Of a stretch of 64,000 bases of DNA, positions 20,254 through 30,526 are shown piece by piece (position 1 is the first letter of the stretch; each line of letters begins with the position of its first letter). The DNA lies in assembly GCF_007570865.1 (NCBI RefSeq), contig NZ_VLPS01000005.1, positions 186,001-250,000 of the forward strand, given 5' to 3'. The translations under genes were made by a program, and so were the position numbers. The notes under the pieces are model-generated. The model saw only the letters and a list, made by a program, of their open reading frames with translations, made no database searches and was not told the origin of the DNA. This DNA is from Atlantibacter subterraneus. Its GTDB lineage: Bacteria > Pseudomonadota > Gammaproteobacteria > Enterobacterales > Enterobacteriaceae.

Positions 20254-21768
20254 ATGAATAATCAAAACAAAAAACCAGGAATTGAACCTAAGGTTTTTTT
20301 CCCGCCTTTAATTATCGTCGGCATATTATGCTGGCTGACGGTTCGCGATTTAGATGCCGCCAATAACGTCATCAATGCCGTATTCAGTTACGTGACATCA
20401 GTTTGGGGTTGGGCGTTTGAATGGTATATGGTCGTGATGTTCGCTGGTTGGTTCTGGCTGGTGTTCGGTCCCTATGCGAAAAAACGTCTGGGCGACGAGC
20501 CGCCGGAGTTCAGCACCGCCAGCTGGATTTTTATGATGTTTGCCTCATGCACCTCCGCAGCGGTTCTGTTCTGGGGCTCCATTGAAATTTACTATTACAT
20601 CTCCAGCCCACCATTTGGCCTGACGCCCAACTCCACTGCCGCGAAAGAATTTGGTCTGGCTTATAGTTTATTGCACTGGGGTCCGCTGCCCTGGGCGACC
20701 TACAGCTTCCTGTCCGTGGCATTCGCCTATTTTTTCTTTGTCCGCAAAATGGATGTGATTCGTCCAAGCTCTACGTTGACGCCGCTAGTGGGTGAAAAAC
20801 ACGCCAGCGGATTATTTGGCGTTGTCATCGACAACTTTTATCTGGTGGCGCTGATCTTTGCGATGGGGACCAGCCTTGGGCTGGCCACGCCGCTGGTGAC
20901 GGAGTGTATCCAGTACCTGTTCGGCGTTCCGCACACGCTGGAGCTGGATGCAATAATTATTTCCTGCTGGATCGTGCTCAATGCCATTTGCGTCGCCTGC
21001 GGGTTGCAAAAAGGGATCAAGATTGCCAGCGATGTACGGAGTTACCTGAGTTTGTTGATGCTTGGCTGGGTGTGCATCGTTGGCGGTGCCAGCTTTATGA
21101 TCAACTACTTCACCGATTCTATCGGGACGCTGCTGATGTACCTGCCCCGCATGCTGTTTTATACCGACCCGATCGGCAAAAGTGGCTTCCCGCAGGGCTG
21201 GACCGTCTTCTACTGGGCATGGTGGGTCATTTACGCCATCCAGATGAGCATTTTCCTGGCGCGCATTTCGAAAGGCCGCACGGTTCGCGAACTGTGCCTG
21301 GGCATGGTCGCTGGCCTGACCGCCGCCACCTGGCTGCTGTGGACCATACTGGGCAGTAACACTCTGCTGTTGATGGATCAAAACCTCATCAACATTCCCC
21401 ATCTGATTGAACAGTACGGCGTACCGCGCGCCATTATCGAGACCTGGGCGGCGTTACCGATGCGTACTGCGACCATGTGGGGTTTCTTTATCCTGTGCTT
21501 TATCGCCACCGTTACGCTGATCAATGCCTGCTCTTATACGCTGGCAATGTCCACCTGCCGTGCCGTAAGAGAAGGCGAAGAACCGCCGTTGCTCATTCGT
21601 ATCGGCTGGTCAATCCTGGTAGGCATTATCGGCATCATTCTGCTGGCGCTGGGCGGGCTTAAACCCATTCAGACCGCCATTATTGCCGGCGGATGTCCGC
21701 TATTTTTCGTCAATATTCTTGTCACGCTTTCGTTTATCAAAGACGCCAAAGTGCACTGGAAAGAGTGA
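20254..21768 (+). CDS. caiT: L-carnitine/gamma-butyrobetaine antiporter CaiT
   Basis: 504 residues, the same as E. coli CaiT. A BCCT-family transporter (12 membrane segments, trimeric) that exchanges external L-carnitine for internal gamma-butyrobetaine independently of Na+ and H+. The BCCT signature region '[25 protein letters not shown]' holds the tryptophans of the substrate-binding aromatic box and the Na+-replacing region. It heads the cai operon; caiA follows after 40 nt. Confidence 0.98.
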   Translation: MNNQNKKPGIEPKVFFPPLIIVGILCWLTVRDLDAANNVINAVFSYVTSVWGWAFEWYMVVMFAGWFWLVFGPYAKKRLGDEPPEFSTASWIFMMFASCTSAAVLFWGSIEIYYYISSPPFGLTPNSTAAKEFGLAYSLLHWGPLPWATYSFLSVAFAYFFFVRKMDVIRPSSTLTPLVGEKHASGLFGVVIDNFYLVALIFAMGTSLGLATPLVTECIQYLFGVPHTLELDAIIISCWIVLNAICVACGLQKGIKIASDVRSYLSLLMLGWVCIVGGASFMINYFTDSIGTLLMYLPRMLFYTDPIGKSGFPQGWTVFYWAWWVIYAIQMSIFLARISKGRTVRELCLGMVAGLTAATWLLWTILGSNTLLLMDQNLINIPHLIEQYGVPRAIIETWAALPMRTATMWGFFILCFIATVTLINACSYTLAMSTCRAVREGEEPPLLIRIGWSILVGIIGIILLALGGLKPIQTAIIAGGCPLFFVNILVTLSFIKDAKVHWKE

Positions 21769-21808
21769 TTTTTACTGACCCATGACTCCACACTGAAGAG
21801 GTTTAAAG

Positions 21809-22951
21809 ATGGATTTTTCGTTGAATGATGAACAGGAACTGTTTGTCGCCGGTATTCGTGAACTGATGGCCAGTGAAAACTGGGAAGCCTATTTCGCGCA
21901 GTGCGATCGCGACAGTCAGTATCCAGAGCGCTTTGTCAAAGCGCTGGCGGAAATGGGCATCGACAGCTTATTAATTCCCGAAGAACACGGCGGATTAGAC
22001 GCCGGTTTTGTGACCCTGGCGGCGGTATGGATGGAACTGGGCCGCCTTGGCGCGCCAACTTACGTGTTGTACCAACTGCCCGGCGGATTCAACACCTTCT
22101 TGCGCGAGGGTTCTCAGGAGCAGATTGCTAACATCATGGCGTTCCGTGGCACCGGCAAACAAATGTGGAATTCCGCGATCACCGAACCGGGTGCGGGTTC
22201 CGATGTAGGGAGCCTGCAAACCACCTACACCCGTAAAAACGGCAAGGTCTACCTGACCGGCAGTAAATGCTTTATCACCAGCAGCGCTTATACCCCTTAT
22301 CTGGTGGTCATGGCACGCGATGGTGCCTCGCCTGAAAAAGCCATCTTTACGGAATGGTGCGTTGATATGACCAAACCAGGCATCAAAGTGAACAAGCTTG
22401 AAAAGCTAGGTTTGCGTATGGATAGCTGCTGTGAAGTGGTGTTCGAAGGGGTGGAACTGGAAGAAAAAGACCGCTTTGGACGTGAAGGCAACGGTTTTAA
22501 TCGTGTTAAAGAAGAATTCGATCATGAGCGTTTTCTGGTTGCGTTGACCAACTACGGCACGGCGATGTGCGCCTTCGAAGACGCCGCGCGCTATGCCAAC
22601 CAGCGAGTTCAGTTTGGCGAGACGATCGGTCGCTTTCAGTTAATTCAGGAAAAATTTGCCCATATGGCAATCAAACTCAGCTCCATGAAAAACATGCTGC
22701 TTGAGACCGCATGGAAATGCGATAACGGCTTAATCACCTCGGGCGACGCGGCAATGTGTAAATTTTTCTGCGCCAATGCCGCTTTTGAAGTGGTGGATTC
22801 CGCCATGCAAGTTTTAGGCGGCGTAGGTATTGCAGGCAATCATCGCATCACTCGTTTCTGGCGCGATTTGCGCGTCGACCGCGTCTCCGGCGGTTCTGAT
22901 GAGATGCAGATCCTGACGCTGGGCCGCGCGGTATTGAAAAAATATCGCTAA
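21809..22951 (+). CDS. caiA: Crotonobetainyl-CoA reductase CaiA
   Basis: 380 residues, the same as E. coli. An acyl-CoA-dehydrogenase-family flavoprotein that reduces crotonobetainyl-CoA to gamma-butyrobetainyl-CoA, with electrons probably supplied by FixABCX. Family marks: '[21 protein letters not shown]' (acyl-CoA dehydrogenase signature 1) and '[31 protein letters not shown]' (signature 2 region, split). The ribosome-binding site is GAGG 8 nt upstream. Confidence 0.97.
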   Translation: MDFSLNDEQELFVAGIRELMASENWEAYFAQCDRDSQYPERFVKALAEMGIDSLLIPEEHGGLDAGFVTLAAVWMELGRLGAPTYVLYQLPGGFNTFLREGSQEQIANIMAFRGTGKQMWNSAITEPGAGSDVGSLQTTYTRKNGKVYLTGSKCFITSSAYTPYLVVMARDGASPEKAIFTEWCVDMTKPGIKVNKLEKLGLRMDSCCEVVFEGVELEEKDRFGREGNGFNRVKEEFDHERFLVALTNYGTAMCAFEDAARYANQRVQFGETIGRFQLIQEKFAHMAIKLSSMKNMLLETAWKCDNGLITSGDAAMCKFFCANAAFEVVDSAMQVLGGVGIAGNHRITRFWRDLRVDRVSGGSDEMQILTLGRAVLKKYR

Positions 22952-23023
22952 CCATCTGCCTTGCTAACGGCTTTGGGTATCTCTAAACCCAGGCCGTTAA
23001 GAGTGAATGTCAAAGGAAATAGT

Positions 23024-24244
23024 ATGACTTCTCAATTAGCTATGCCTGAGTTCGGCCCCCTTTCTGGTGTACGGGTGGTTTTTTCCGGGATTGAAATCGC
23101 CGGTCCTTTTGCCGGGCAGATGTTTGCCGAATGGGGTGCAGAAGTGATCTGGATAGAAAACGTCGCCTGGGCGGACACTATCCGCGTTCAGCCGCACTAC
23201 CCGCAATTGTCACGCAGAAACTTACATGCCCTGTCGCTCAATATTTTTAAAGACGAGGGCCGTGAAGCCTTCCTGAAGCTGATGGAAACCACGGACATTT
23301 TCATTGAAGCCAGCAAAGGTCCGGCCTTCGCCCGCCGGGGAATTACCGATGAGGTGCTATGGCAACACAACAAAAAGTTAGTCATTACCCATTTATCGGG
23401 TTTCGGCCAATACGGCACCGAGGAGTACACGCATCTACCCGCGTATAACACCATCGCCCAGGCCTTTAGCGGCTACCTGATCCAGAACGGCGATAAAGAC
23501 CAACCGATGCCCGCATTCCCGTATACAGCGGATTATTTTTCCGGCATGACTGCGACCACGGCCTCCCTTGCCGCACTCTACAAGGCACGGGAAACAGGCG
23601 TTGGCGAAAGCATTGACGTGGCGATGTATGAAGTAATGCTGCGGATGGGGCAGTATTTCATGATGGATTACTTTAATGGCGGCGAGGTCTGCCCCCGGAT
23701 GACGAAAGGAAAAGATCCCTACTACGCCGGTTGCGGTCTGTACCGTTGCCAGGACGGCTACATCGTGATGGAAATTGTTGGCATTACGCAAATCGAAGAA
23801 ATATTTAAAGACATTGGCCTCGCGCATCTTCTGGGCACACCGGAAGTCCCACAGGGCACGCAGTTAATTCACCGCATTGAGTGCCCCTTCGGCGAATTAA
23901 TTGAAGAAAAACTCGATAGCTGGCTTGCCGCCCACACCATTAAAAAGGTGCTGGGACGTCTTGCTGAACTGAATATTGCCAGTGCAAAAGTATTAACTAT
24001 CCCGGAGCTGGAGCATAACCCGCAATATATAGCCCGGGAGTCGATCACCCAATGGCAAACCCTGGAGGGCAAAACCTGCCGCGGCCCGAACGTCATGCCT
24101 AAGTTTAAAAATAATCCCGGTCAGATTTGGCGCGGTATGCCATCACATGGCATGGACACCGCCACCATTCTTAAAAATATCGGTTATAGCGAGAGCGAGA
24201 TCGTAGCGCTTGCTGAAAAAGGGCTGGCAAAAATAAACGCTTAA
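23024..24244 (+). CDS. caiB: L-carnitine CoA-transferase CaiB
   Basis: 406 residues (E. coli 405). A class III CoA-transferase that moves CoA from gamma-butyrobetainyl-CoA to L-carnitine or crotonobetaine. The catalytic aspartate of the E. coli enzyme (D169) corresponds to D170 in 'PYTADYFSG'. The N-terminal Rossmann-like part '[26 protein letters not shown]' binds CoA. The start at 23024 follows AAAGGAAAT; an in-frame extension to 22961 is unsupported. Confidence 0.97.
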   Translation: MTSQLAMPEFGPLSGVRVVFSGIEIAGPFAGQMFAEWGAEVIWIENVAWADTIRVQPHYPQLSRRNLHALSLNIFKDEGREAFLKLMETTDIFIEASKGPAFARRGITDEVLWQHNKKLVITHLSGFGQYGTEEYTHLPAYNTIAQAFSGYLIQNGDKDQPMPAFPYTADYFSGMTATTASLAALYKARETGVGESIDVAMYEVMLRMGQYFMMDYFNGGEVCPRMTKGKDPYYAGCGLYRCQDGYIVMEIVGITQIEEIFKDIGLAHLLGTPEVPQGTQLIHRIECPFGELIEEKLDSWLAAHTIKKVLGRLAELNIASAKVLTIPELEHNPQYIARESITQWQTLEGKTCRGPNVMPKFKNNPGQIWRGMPSHGMDTATILKNIGYSESEIVALAEKGLAKINA

Positions 24245-24310
24245 CTTTCGTCAAATGACGGGCCGCCAGAGGCCCGCGTTGTATGGCATAGAAACAGGGA
24301 CCGGGACGCA

Positions 24311-25867
24311 ATGGATATTATCGGCGAGCAAAACTTACGTCAGATGTGGGAAGATCTGGCGATAACGTTTGGAGAAAAAACTGCGCTGGTGGTTGAATCC
24401 TGCCAGGGCAAGATCACGCAACTGAGCTACGCCGCCCTTAATAATGAAATTAACCGCACGGCCAATTTGTTTACCACACTGGGTATCGTTAAAGGTAATA
24501 AAGTGGCACTGCATCTGGATAATTGTGCGGAATTTATTTTTTGCTGGTTTGGGCTGGCAAAGATTGGCGCGATTATGGTTCCCATCAACGCCCGGTTGTT
24601 AACCGATGAGTGCAGTTGGTTATTGAATAATTGTCAGGCAAGACTGGTCGTCACTTCCCTCTCTTTTTATCGAATGTATCAGCAGATTAAAACTTCCCGG
24701 CAAACCATGCTGGAACGTATTTGCCTGATCGCTGAGGAAGTATACGACTCAGATGAAGATACGATTGATTTTCATCGTCTGCGCGGCAGCCAACCCACAA
24801 CATTAATTGATACAACGCCACTTATCCCACTGGATACGGCAGAAATATTATTTACGTCGGGCACAACTTCCCGGCCTAAAGGCGTCGTGATCACCCATTA
24901 CAATTTACGTTATGCAGGTTATTACTCTTCCTGGCAATGTGCTTTGCGTGAAGATGATGTTTACCTGACTTCGATGCCTGCCTTCCATATTGATTGCCAG
25001 TGCACCGCCGCAATGGCGGCCTTCTCCGTGGGCGCGACCCTGGTGTTACTTGAAAAATACAGCGCACGCGCATTCTGGAAACAGATTCGCCGCTACAGGG
25101 CTACGGTGACCGAATGTATCCCCATGATGATCAGAACGCTGATGCTGCAACCCCCGGAGCCGCAAGAACGTCAACATTGTCTGCGGGAGATACTTTTTTA
25201 TCTTCATCTTTCCGTCGCTGAGAAAGACGCCTTTATCGAACGGTTTAATGTCAGGCTATTGACCTCGTACGGCATGACCGAAACCATCGTTGGCGTGATT
25301 GGCGATCGGCCTGGCGATAAGCGATGCTGGCCGTCTATTGGACGCGTTGGTTTCGGTTATCAGATTGAAATCCGCAATAGCCAGAACCAGCAAGTCCCCT
25401 ACGGCGAGACAGGTGAAATCTGCGTTAAGGGCGAGCCCGGTAAAACGCTGTTCAAAGAGTATTACAATCACCCCGACGCCACGGCCCGTATTTACGATAG
25501 TCATGGTTGGCTACATACCGGCGATTTTGGTTATGTCACTGAGGACGGATTTTTTTATTTTATCGACCGCAGTTGCAACATGATTAAACGCGGCGGTGAA
25601 AATATCTCCTGCACAGAGATCGAAAATATTATCGCCAGGCATCCAAAAATTCAGGATGTGGCGGTCATTGGCGTAAATGATCCGTTGCGCGATTGGGCGC
25701 TAAAAGCATTTGTTGTAGTCAATGAAGGCGAGCAGCTCAGTGAAAATGAATTTTTCCTGTTCTGCGAAAACACGATGGCAAAATTTAAAGTGCCTGCTTT
25801 CGTCGAGTTTTGCGGCGATTTACCGCGTAATTGTACGGGGAAAATTATCAGAAAATATTTGCAATAA
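24311..25867 (+). CDS. caiC: Carnitine/crotonobetaine CoA ligase CaiC
   Basis: 518 residues (E. coli 517). An ANL-superfamily ligase that activates crotonobetaine, carnitine or gamma-butyrobetaine to CoA thioesters with ATP, priming the cycle maintained by CaiB. The phosphate-binding motif '[11 protein letters not shown]' lies at 181-191, '[10 protein letters not shown]' is the A5 region, '[11 protein letters not shown]' the A7 region, and 'NCTGKIIRK' carries the C-terminal catalytic lysine. Intergenic gaps to caiB and caiD are 66 and 71 nt. Confidence 0.96.
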   Translation: MDIIGEQNLRQMWEDLAITFGEKTALVVESCQGKITQLSYAALNNEINRTANLFTTLGIVKGNKVALHLDNCAEFIFCWFGLAKIGAIMVPINARLLTDECSWLLNNCQARLVVTSLSFYRMYQQIKTSRQTMLERICLIAEEVYDSDEDTIDFHRLRGSQPTTLIDTTPLIPLDTAEILFTSGTTSRPKGVVITHYNLRYAGYYSSWQCALREDDVYLTSMPAFHIDCQCTAAMAAFSVGATLVLLEKYSARAFWKQIRRYRATVTECIPMMIRTLMLQPPEPQERQHCLREILFYLHLSVAEKDAFIERFNVRLLTSYGMTETIVGVIGDRPGDKRCWPSIGRVGFGYQIEIRNSQNQQVPYGETGEICVKGEPGKTLFKEYYNHPDATARIYDSHGWLHTGDFGYVTEDGFFYFIDRSCNMIKRGGENISCTEIENIIARHPKIQDVAVIGVNDPLRDWALKAFVVVNEGEQLSENEFFLFCENTMAKFKVPAFVEFCGDLPRNCTGKIIRKYLQ

Positions 25868-25938
25868 CCCTGGCTCGCCGGGCCGGTCGGTCTGGCGACT
25901 TACCTCAGGATCCAACGGCTATAAGGATATCAAACGCT

Positions 25939-26724
25939 ATGAACTCATCACTTCACGTAACCCGTAACGGCTCTATTCTGGAAATTATTCTCGACAGGCC
26001 AAAAGCCAATGCGATCGATGCGAAAACAAGCTTCGCCATGGGCGAATTATTTATCCATTTTCGAGACGATCCGACATTACGCGTTGCAATTATTACCGGT
26101 GCAGGAGAACGTTTTTTTTCTGCGGGCTGGGATTTGAAAGCGGCGGCAGAAGGCGAAGCGCCGGACGCTGATTTTGGTCCGGGCGGTTTTGCCGGTCTTA
26201 CCGAGTTATTCGATCTGGATAAACCGGTCATTGCTGCCGTAAATGGCTACGCTTTTGGCGGGGGGTTTGAACTGGCGCTGGCGGCGGATTTGATTGTCTG
26301 CACCCATGATGCCCGTTTTGCTTTACCCGAGTCGCGTCTTGGCATTGTGCCCGATAGCGGCGGCATACTTCGTCTGCCCAAGATTCTCCCTCCCGCAATC
26401 GTCAATGACATGGTCATGACAGGACGCCATATGGATGCAGAAGAAGCGCTACGTTGGGGCATTGTAAATCGTGTGGTTGATGCTGGAGAGTTAATGACGT
26501 GCGCAAGAGACATAGCCAATAGCATTGTAGCAAGCGCACCGCTTGCCGTTGCTGCAATAAAAGAGATGTATCGCGAAACTCGCGAATTATCGGTAAAGCA
26601 AGGTTATCAACATATTCGCAGTGGCGCATTACGCCATTACCCGGCCGTTCTGCATTCCGAGGACGCAAGCGAAGGCCCTGTTGCGTTTGCTGAAAAACGC
26701 TCGCCCATCTGGAAGGGGCGCTAA
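25939..26724 (+). CDS. caiD: Crotonobetainyl-CoA hydratase (carnitinyl-CoA dehydratase) CaiD
   Basis: 261 residues, the same as E. coli, from [12 protein letters not shown]. The longer open frame from 25831 overlaps caiC and was discarded. A crotonase-fold enzyme interconverting L-carnitinyl-CoA and crotonobetainyl-CoA. The catalytic glutamates E111 (in '[13 protein letters not shown]') and E131 (in 'FALPESRLG') are at the same numbers as in E. coli. Confidence 0.97.
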   Translation: MNSSLHVTRNGSILEIILDRPKANAIDAKTSFAMGELFIHFRDDPTLRVAIITGAGERFFSAGWDLKAAAEGEAPDADFGPGGFAGLTELFDLDKPVIAAVNGYAFGGGFELALAADLIVCTHDARFALPESRLGIVPDSGGILRLPKILPPAIVNDMVMTGRHMDAEEALRWGIVNRVVDAGELMTCARDIANSIVASAPLAVAAIKEMYRETRELSVKQGYQHIRSGALRHYPAVLHSEDASEGPVAFAEKRSPIWKGR

Positions 26725-26746
26725 GCGTTGTGCGAAGGAATGCATT

Positions 26747-27337
26747 ATGAGTATTTATTCGTTTGAAGGGGTAATCCCGGTTATTCACCCGAGTGCATAT
26801 GTTCATCCCAGCGCTGTTATTATTGGTGACGTTATTATAGGCGAAAATGTATATATCGGCCCTCAGGCGTCATTACGTGGTGATTATGGAAGGCTTATTA
26901 TTAACGCCGGCTCGAATATCCAGGATTGCTGTATTATGCATGGTTACTGCGGTATAGACACAATTATCCATGAAGGTGGACATATTGGGCATGGCGCGAT
27001 TCTGCACGGTTGTATTATTGGACGTGACGTACTGGTTGGCATGAACAGCGTTATTATGGATGGTGCGGTTATTGGTGAGGAAAGTATTGTAGCGGCGATG
27101 AGTTTTGTAAAAGCGGGCTTTATCGGAGAACCTCGCCAAATGCTTATAGGCAGCCCGGCGAGTTATCGACGGGACGTAACCGGGCAAGAACTTCACTGGA
27201 AGCGGCTAAATACTAAAGAATACCAGGATCTGGCGCAACGTTGTGTTGCCGGATTGCAGGAGGCCATCCCCCTGACAGAGCTGGAGCTCCAACGGCCGCG
27301 TTTAAAGGGCACAACCGACGTAAAACCCACTGCATAA
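26747..27337 (+). CDS. caiE: Carnitine operon protein CaiE (left-handed beta-helix)
   Basis: 196 residues, the same as E. coli. A gamma-carbonic-anhydrase-like hexapeptide-repeat protein with repeats such as '[22 protein letters not shown]' and '[36 protein letters not shown]' (split). Its exact role is unsettled; in E. coli it raises the activity of the carnitine enzymes, possibly by supplying a cofactor. The start has GAAGGAA upstream. Last gene of the cai operon, followed by a clear terminator. Confidence 0.95.
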   Translation: MSIYSFEGVIPVIHPSAYVHPSAVIIGDVIIGENVYIGPQASLRGDYGRLIINAGSNIQDCCIMHGYCGIDTIIHEGGHIGHGAILHGCIIGRDVLVGMNSVIMDGAVIGEESIVAAMSFVKAGFIGEPRQMLIGSPASYRRDVTGQELHWKRLNTKEYQDLAQRCVAGLQEAIPLTELELQRPRLKGTTDVKPTA

Positions 27338-27343
27338 CCTGAT

Positions 27344-27368
27344 AAGAGCCTGCGATTCAGGCTCTTTT
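27344..27368 (+). terminator. cai operon terminator
   Basis: Stem AAGAGCCTG / CAGGCTCTT with a CGATT loop, running into TTTT, just after the caiE stop and before the convergent caiF gene. It is a typical intrinsic terminator. Confidence 0.85.
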
Positions 27369-27381
27369 CCACAAAGCCAGA

Positions 27382-27783
27382 CTAACGGCGCTGCGCCTTA
27401 GAAAGCATCATTTGCCATTTTTGCTCCCGGTTCATTTCTTTGGCAACATCAGGTGACTGCCGGCGTATTGTAGCCGCCAACTCATCTTTATTTTGTGGAC
27501 TATTTTGAAACCGTGAATCTATAAGCGAATCGATATGCTTAATTTTTACTAAGCGCTGGCACTGACATCCCCGGCCCTCAAGTTGATTAGGGATCGTCTT
27601 GGTTTCACAAACAATTTCTCCTACCTGTGAAAGAATATAAGAAATCGTGTTAATCGCCTTACAGTGTGGAATATCAAATTCACCTGCAATTTCTTTTGCA
27701 CTGACCCAACGATTCTGCGCCATGACCCAATTTGCGATTAACAAATAAAGCGGTTTTGCTACAGTTTCTTCACTCATATTCAT
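27382..27783 (-). CDS. caiF: Carnitine-dependent transcriptional activator CaiF
   Basis: 133 residues (E. coli CaiF 131). It activates the divergent fix and cai promoters in the presence of carnitine under anaerobic conditions. The N-terminal half looks like a winged-helix DNA-binding domain ('PLYLLIANWVMAQNRWVSAKEIAGEFDIPHCKAINTISYILS'); the family-specific 'PNQLEGRGCQCQRLVKI' and C-terminal 'NREQKWQMMLSK' are strongly conserved. The start is uncertain: ATG at 27783 and ATG at 27777 are both possible, and a TTG at 27795 is open. None has a strong ribosome-binding site. Confidence 0.92.
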   Translation of the reverse strand: MNMSEETVAKPLYLLIANWVMAQNRWVSAKEIAGEFDIPHCKAINTISYILSQVGEIVCETKTIPNQLEGRGCQCQRLVKIKHIDSLIDSRFQNSPQNKDELAATIRRQSPDVAKEMNREQKWQMMLSKAQRR

Positions 27784-27975
27784 ACCATCATTCAATACGC
27801 ATTGTCACAATATGAAATTATCAGGCAATAAAACTAACCCGTTCTTTCAGCCACAATAACACTTGACCAATAGTACGATAATAAACCTATAAATACCCCT
27901 TTAGAGTTATTCAGGTCATATTTATAAGAATAACCATGAGGATGCCGGCACGGTGTAAGGACAAGGAGAATGAGG

Positions 27976-28010
27976 AAGGCGTATAGACAGCGTGAGGCTA
28001 TACGCCTTTT
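27976..28010. terminator. Hairpin downstream of the small lipoprotein gene
   Basis: Arms AAGGCGTATAG and CTATACGCCTT pair perfectly over 11 bp across an 11-nt loop. TTTTAGG follows on the plus strand and TTCCTC on the minus strand. It lies 3 nt beyond the stop of the minus-strand lipoprotein gene, so it probably ends that transcript even though the better T-run is on the other strand. Confidence 0.6.
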
Positions 28011-28013
28011 AGG

Positions 28014-28247
28014 TTAGTTATCCAGTTCACTCATGGATTTAACCTGGTCGCGGTTAATCTGCTCGGTTTTACCTGTTTCGGCGTTCTCATAAGAGACCAG
28101 ACCGGTATCGCTATCCACTTCAGGCTTGCCATCGGTCACGATAGTGCTGCCATCGGTGGTTTTTACCGACTGGTTAGAGGAGCAACCGCTAATAAACAAC
28201 AGCGCGCTGGCGGCTAAAATAGGGGTAATGAGATATTTCGCTCGCAT
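28014..28247 (-). CDS. YgdI/YgdR-family small lipoprotein
   Basis: 77 residues. N-terminal lipoprotein signal with lipobox FISGC (lipidated cysteine 22), then a compact domain 'TTDGSTIVTDGKPEVDSDTGLVSYENAETGKTEQINRDQVKSMSEL' characteristic of the YgdI/YgdR (DUF903) family. E. coli has several such paralogs of unknown function. GGGAGAAAACC precedes the ATG. It lies in the accessory block between caiF and carB. Confidence 0.88.
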   Translation of the reverse strand: MRAKYLITPILAASALLFISGCSSNQSVKTTDGSTIVTDGKPEVDSDTGLVSYENAETGKTEQINRDQVKSMSELDN

Positions 28248-28359
28248 GGTTTTCTCCCGTGCATTGCAGTGTATTTATCGTAGTTACCCTCTAACTATAG
28301 TTGCTCAAGCGAAACGGTGGCGCGGATACAGAACACTCTTAGAGCGCCACGCTGCGTTA

Positions 28360-28851
28360 TCAGGATTTATCCGCCGGATAGCCGTCTTTATAAATGACGG
28401 TTTTGGTTATTTTCCCGTTGGCGTCATAGGCCGAGACTTCACCATTAGCGAGACCATTTTTATAATTAATTACCGTGCGTAATTTACCGTCCTGAGTATA
28501 TCCCTGGGATTTGCCTTCCGCTTTGCAATTCACCAGCGGCGTATGGGTGCGTAATTGGCCATTGGGATAATAGAGATCGATGTATTCGTTAAAGCAGCGG
28601 TTTTTTACGACGGTTTCAAATTTTTTATTGCCGTTATCGTAACGCTCGACCAGTTTCCCTTCCGGCACATTATCAGTAACCGAAATGGCGGGCGTTTCTA
28701 GCTTATGATTTTGCAGCTCTTGCTGCGTCGTTCCCTTCGCATAGTCCGGGGTCATTCCCATGGCGTCAATAGTATTAGTGACGGAAGAAGAGAATTCGGC
28801 GCAGCCTGACAGCAGCAGTGAAAACGACATGATTACCAGTGCACGTTGCAA
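28360..28851 (-). CDS. Lipoprotein with YwqK/MORN-like repeats, TTG start
   Basis: 163 residues from a TTG codon. AAGGAG lies 6 nt before this TTG, and starting there gives an ideal lipoprotein signal with lipobox LLSGC (cysteine 17). A longer open frame from an ATG at 28926 would bury the signal peptide. The C-terminal half carries repeats of the YNGK/YPNGQ type: 'GKLVERYDNGNKKFETVV', 'YYPNGQLRTHTPLV', 'GYTQDGKLRTVINYKNGLANGEVSAYDANGKITKTVIYKDG' (split). This MORN_2 pattern is found in proteins annotated as YwqK-type antitoxins, but no toxin partner is adjacent, so an antitoxin role is not supported. Probably a periplasm-facing lipoprotein of unknown function. Confidence 0.75.
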   Translation of the reverse strand: MQRALVIMSFSLLLSGCAEFSSSVTNTIDAMGMTPDYAKGTTQQELQNHKLETPAISVTDNVPEGKLVERYDNGNKKFETVVKNRCFNEYIDLYYPNGQLRTHTPLVNCKAEGKSQGYTQDGKLRTVINYKNGLANGEVSAYDANGKITKTVIYKDGYPADKS

Positions 28852-29040
28852 AATGATCTCCTTAAAAATGCATTCCTGCGGGCACGCTAATTTTAGCGGA
28901 TGCACCAGCGCCTGGCTGAAATCCATTATATTTGGTAGGGGAAGGAAATTATAAAGCGGGGCAGATATGACGCCTCACCGCTACAGCATTCATCAGGATG
29001 AATGTTTCACGGTGAAGGTTACACATGACACAAGCGGGGA

Positions 29041-29319
29041 TCAGATATCGTCGATGGTATGATTTACCACGATTTCCAGCGTCTTACGGATAATGTCGCC
29101 TTTCACCGCGTCCTCGGTGGTTTTCAGCGCCGCCATTAAACGCAGGATAATCGCCTTATTCGTCAGCAGCTCTTGCGAAACTATAATGCTATTGACGACT
29201 GAACCCAGTAGCATAGATTCTTCTGCCAACATATCCCCGGCGTTACGGAAATAGCTGGTCAGCGCATTATCAGGCATGTTGATGTAGGCATTTGATTCTT
29301 GAATCATTACCTGGCTCAT
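29041..29319 (-). CDS. ariR: AriR (YmgB)-family biofilm/acid-resistance regulator
   Basis: 92 residues, ortholog-like to E. coli AriR/YmgB (88 aa). Matching core is 'DNALTSYFRNAGDMLAEESMLLGSVVNSIIV' and 'AIILRLMAALKTTEDAVKGDIIRKTLEIVVNHTIDDI'. In E. coli AriR is a small dimeric helical protein of the BluR regulon that lowers biofilm formation and affects acid resistance, probably through the Rcs phosphorelay. It is the last gene of the ycgZ-ymgA-ariR unit, 36 nt after ymgA. E. coli ymgC is not seen downstream. Confidence 0.88.
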   Translation of the reverse strand: MSQVMIQESNAYINMPDNALTSYFRNAGDMLAEESMLLGSVVNSIIVSQELLTNKAIILRLMAALKTTEDAVKGDIIRKTLEIVVNHTIDDI

Positions 29320-29355
29320 TTCCTTACTTCCTTATTCATGTGTGATGAGATGCAG

Positions 29356-29673
29356 TCAGTGTTTCTTACTGTTTTCTGGCTGCTGGCTATCTTCGAACAA
29401 CTGATAAACGTTATCCCTGCTTTTCCTGGTATCCCTGTCTAACGCTTTTTGATCAGGGATTGGCTTGCGTCGCGTTGCAACCACGGTATTGCTGACTTCA
29501 GCGATAACTTCACTAATCATTTTGCGTCGCTGGGCGTCAGGCTCCTCGTCCTTCATTACCCGCAGCTTCCTGATGAGGGCTTGAATATTGATCGGCAGAC
29601 TCTCCTTCAGCAGAAAGAGGACCGCTTCGCCAATGATTTCGTCTGTCAGTTGCTCGATTTCACTTCTGTTCAT
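29356..29673 (-). CDS. ymgA: YmgA-like connector protein
   Basis: 105 residues, resembling E. coli YmgA (90 aa). 'EIIGEAVLFLLKESLPINIQALIRKLRVMKDEEPDAQRRKMISEVIAEVSN' aligns with 'EITGQAVLQILRMKINFSLQTLIKQLLVMKSAEEDAFRRDLIDSIIRDFSN'. It belongs to the same small helical YmgB family as AriR. It is the middle gene of a three-gene unit, with 164 nt between it and ycgZ, longer than expected for a tight operon. The tail is longer and more polar than in E. coli. Confidence 0.8.
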   Translation of the reverse strand: MNRSEIEQLTDEIIGEAVLFLLKESLPINIQALIRKLRVMKDEEPDAQRRKMISEVIAEVSNTVVATRRKPIPDQKALDRDTRKSRDNVYQLFEDSQQPENSKKH

Positions 29674-29837
29674 AACTGCGTCTCTGATTGCCGCTTTCTC
29701 CCGGAACGGATACGCGACATTGAGTCAGTTATCCGGGGAAGAAGGCCCGCCGCAGGTTGGCAGACCTTTGTGTAACCTGAAAATGACTCCCGCCAGAATT
29801 GACTTAATAACCAGGTAATCTGTTGCTGTTGCGTGAT

Positions 29838-30083
29838 TTAGTCGTGGCGCTCAAAAAGCAGACTAATCAACGTATGATAATGACTTTCCTCTTCCGGGCC
29901 GGAAGCGTGCTCAAGCCGGCGCAACAGTTTGGTGCAAATCGCCTTCCGGCTCAGATTCCGGCCATCGCTCAGGATTTCTACGGCAATCTGACCGAGCGTT
30001 TCTTGCTGGGTCGGTAACGCCGCTTTATTGAAATAACGGGCAATGGCATTAGCGCGTTCCGGAAGGTAACCGTTCTGTTGCAT
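29838..30083 (-). CDS. ycgZ: YcgZ connector protein
   Basis: 81 residues (E. coli YcgZ 78), with the family core 'IARYFNKAALPTQQETLGQIAVEILSDGRNLSRKAICTKLLRRLEHASGPEEESHYHTLISLLFE' (split). In E. coli it is the first gene of the ycgZ-ymgA-ariR-ymgC operon, repressed by BluR and relieved by blue light at low temperature through BluF. The ribosome-binding site CTGGAG is 6 nt before the ATG. It diverges from bluF across a 443-bp region holding a strong palindrome. Confidence 0.92.
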   Translation of the reverse strand: MQQNGYLPERANAIARYFNKAALPTQQETLGQIAVEILSDGRNLSRKAICTKLLRRLEHASGPEEESHYHTLISLLFERHD

Positions 30084-30125
30084 ATGTCACTCCAGTAATA
30101 TTCAGATTCAGTAAAGTTTAAAGGA

Positions 30126-30131
30126 AGTATA
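30126..30131 (-). promoter_or_regulatory. Candidate -10 of the ycgZ promoter
   Basis: TATACT on the minus strand, 43 nt upstream of the ycgZ ATG. The palindrome at 30145-30167 covers the region where the -35 would be, consistent with repression by steric block. In E. coli the ycgZ promoter is sigma S dependent; the sequence here is compatible but not proof. Confidence 0.5.
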
Positions 30132-30144
30132 CAAGATGTTTAAA

Positions 30145-30167
30145 GTTGTACATCGAAATTGTACAAC
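30145..30167. promoter_or_regulatory. Probable BluR operator upstream of ycgZ
   Basis: A perfect inverted repeat GTTGTACA-N7-TGTACAAC. It sits just upstream of the candidate ycgZ -10, where the MerR-like repressor BluR acts in E. coli. The same half-site recurs as TTTGTACA-N3-TGTACAAA in front of bluR, which supports a shared regulator. Confidence 0.7.
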
Positions 30168-30526
30168 CGCACAAGGCTTTTTTTGCGAAATTATTAAAAC
30201 CAACCAAATTTCAATAACATAAATTTAAAATTATTTTTGAGCATGCAGCTTGTACAACCCTGAAACACAACCAAATCGATACATGAAACAACGGACGCTA
30301 AGAATATATCGTGTATCTTGTGTAGGGTTACTTAATAATTAGCCCGACAATCAATCCAAATGTAAAAAAAATGTTTATAAACAACGTGCTCTACGCGCTC
30401 GTTCTCTGAGAAACGTCGTGCTGTTGTCTACTGGCTCCTGTTCTTTACGCTAAGCCTTAATCAAGACGAGACCTCATGTCAGTCATCTGATACTGTGGCT
30501 CTTCATACACCTACCCTGGGATTGTC

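Larger units (their letters stand above)
30084..30526. promoter_or_regulatory. ycgZ-bluF divergent regulatory region (443 bp)
   Basis: AT-rich, non-coding. It carries the ycgZ promoter and the BluR-type palindrome near its left end. A further half-site TTGTACAACC lies at 30250-30259, and the cluster of related sequences continues toward bluF (TGTAGGGTTAC around 30320). The bluF promoter itself could not be pinned down. No gene is seen inside. Confidence 0.65.

Noticed and set aside
28360-28851. Toxin-antitoxin pair suggested by YwqK-type repeats
   Set aside because: No toxin-like gene is adjacent, and the protein is a lipoprotein. The neighbour is a YgdI-type lipoprotein.
28360-28926. Longer 188-residue version of the YwqK-like lipoprotein starting at ATG 28926
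   Set aside because: It would place about 25 residues before the lipoprotein signal and has no ribosome-binding site, whereas the TTG at 28851 has AAGGAG and an immediate signal sequence.
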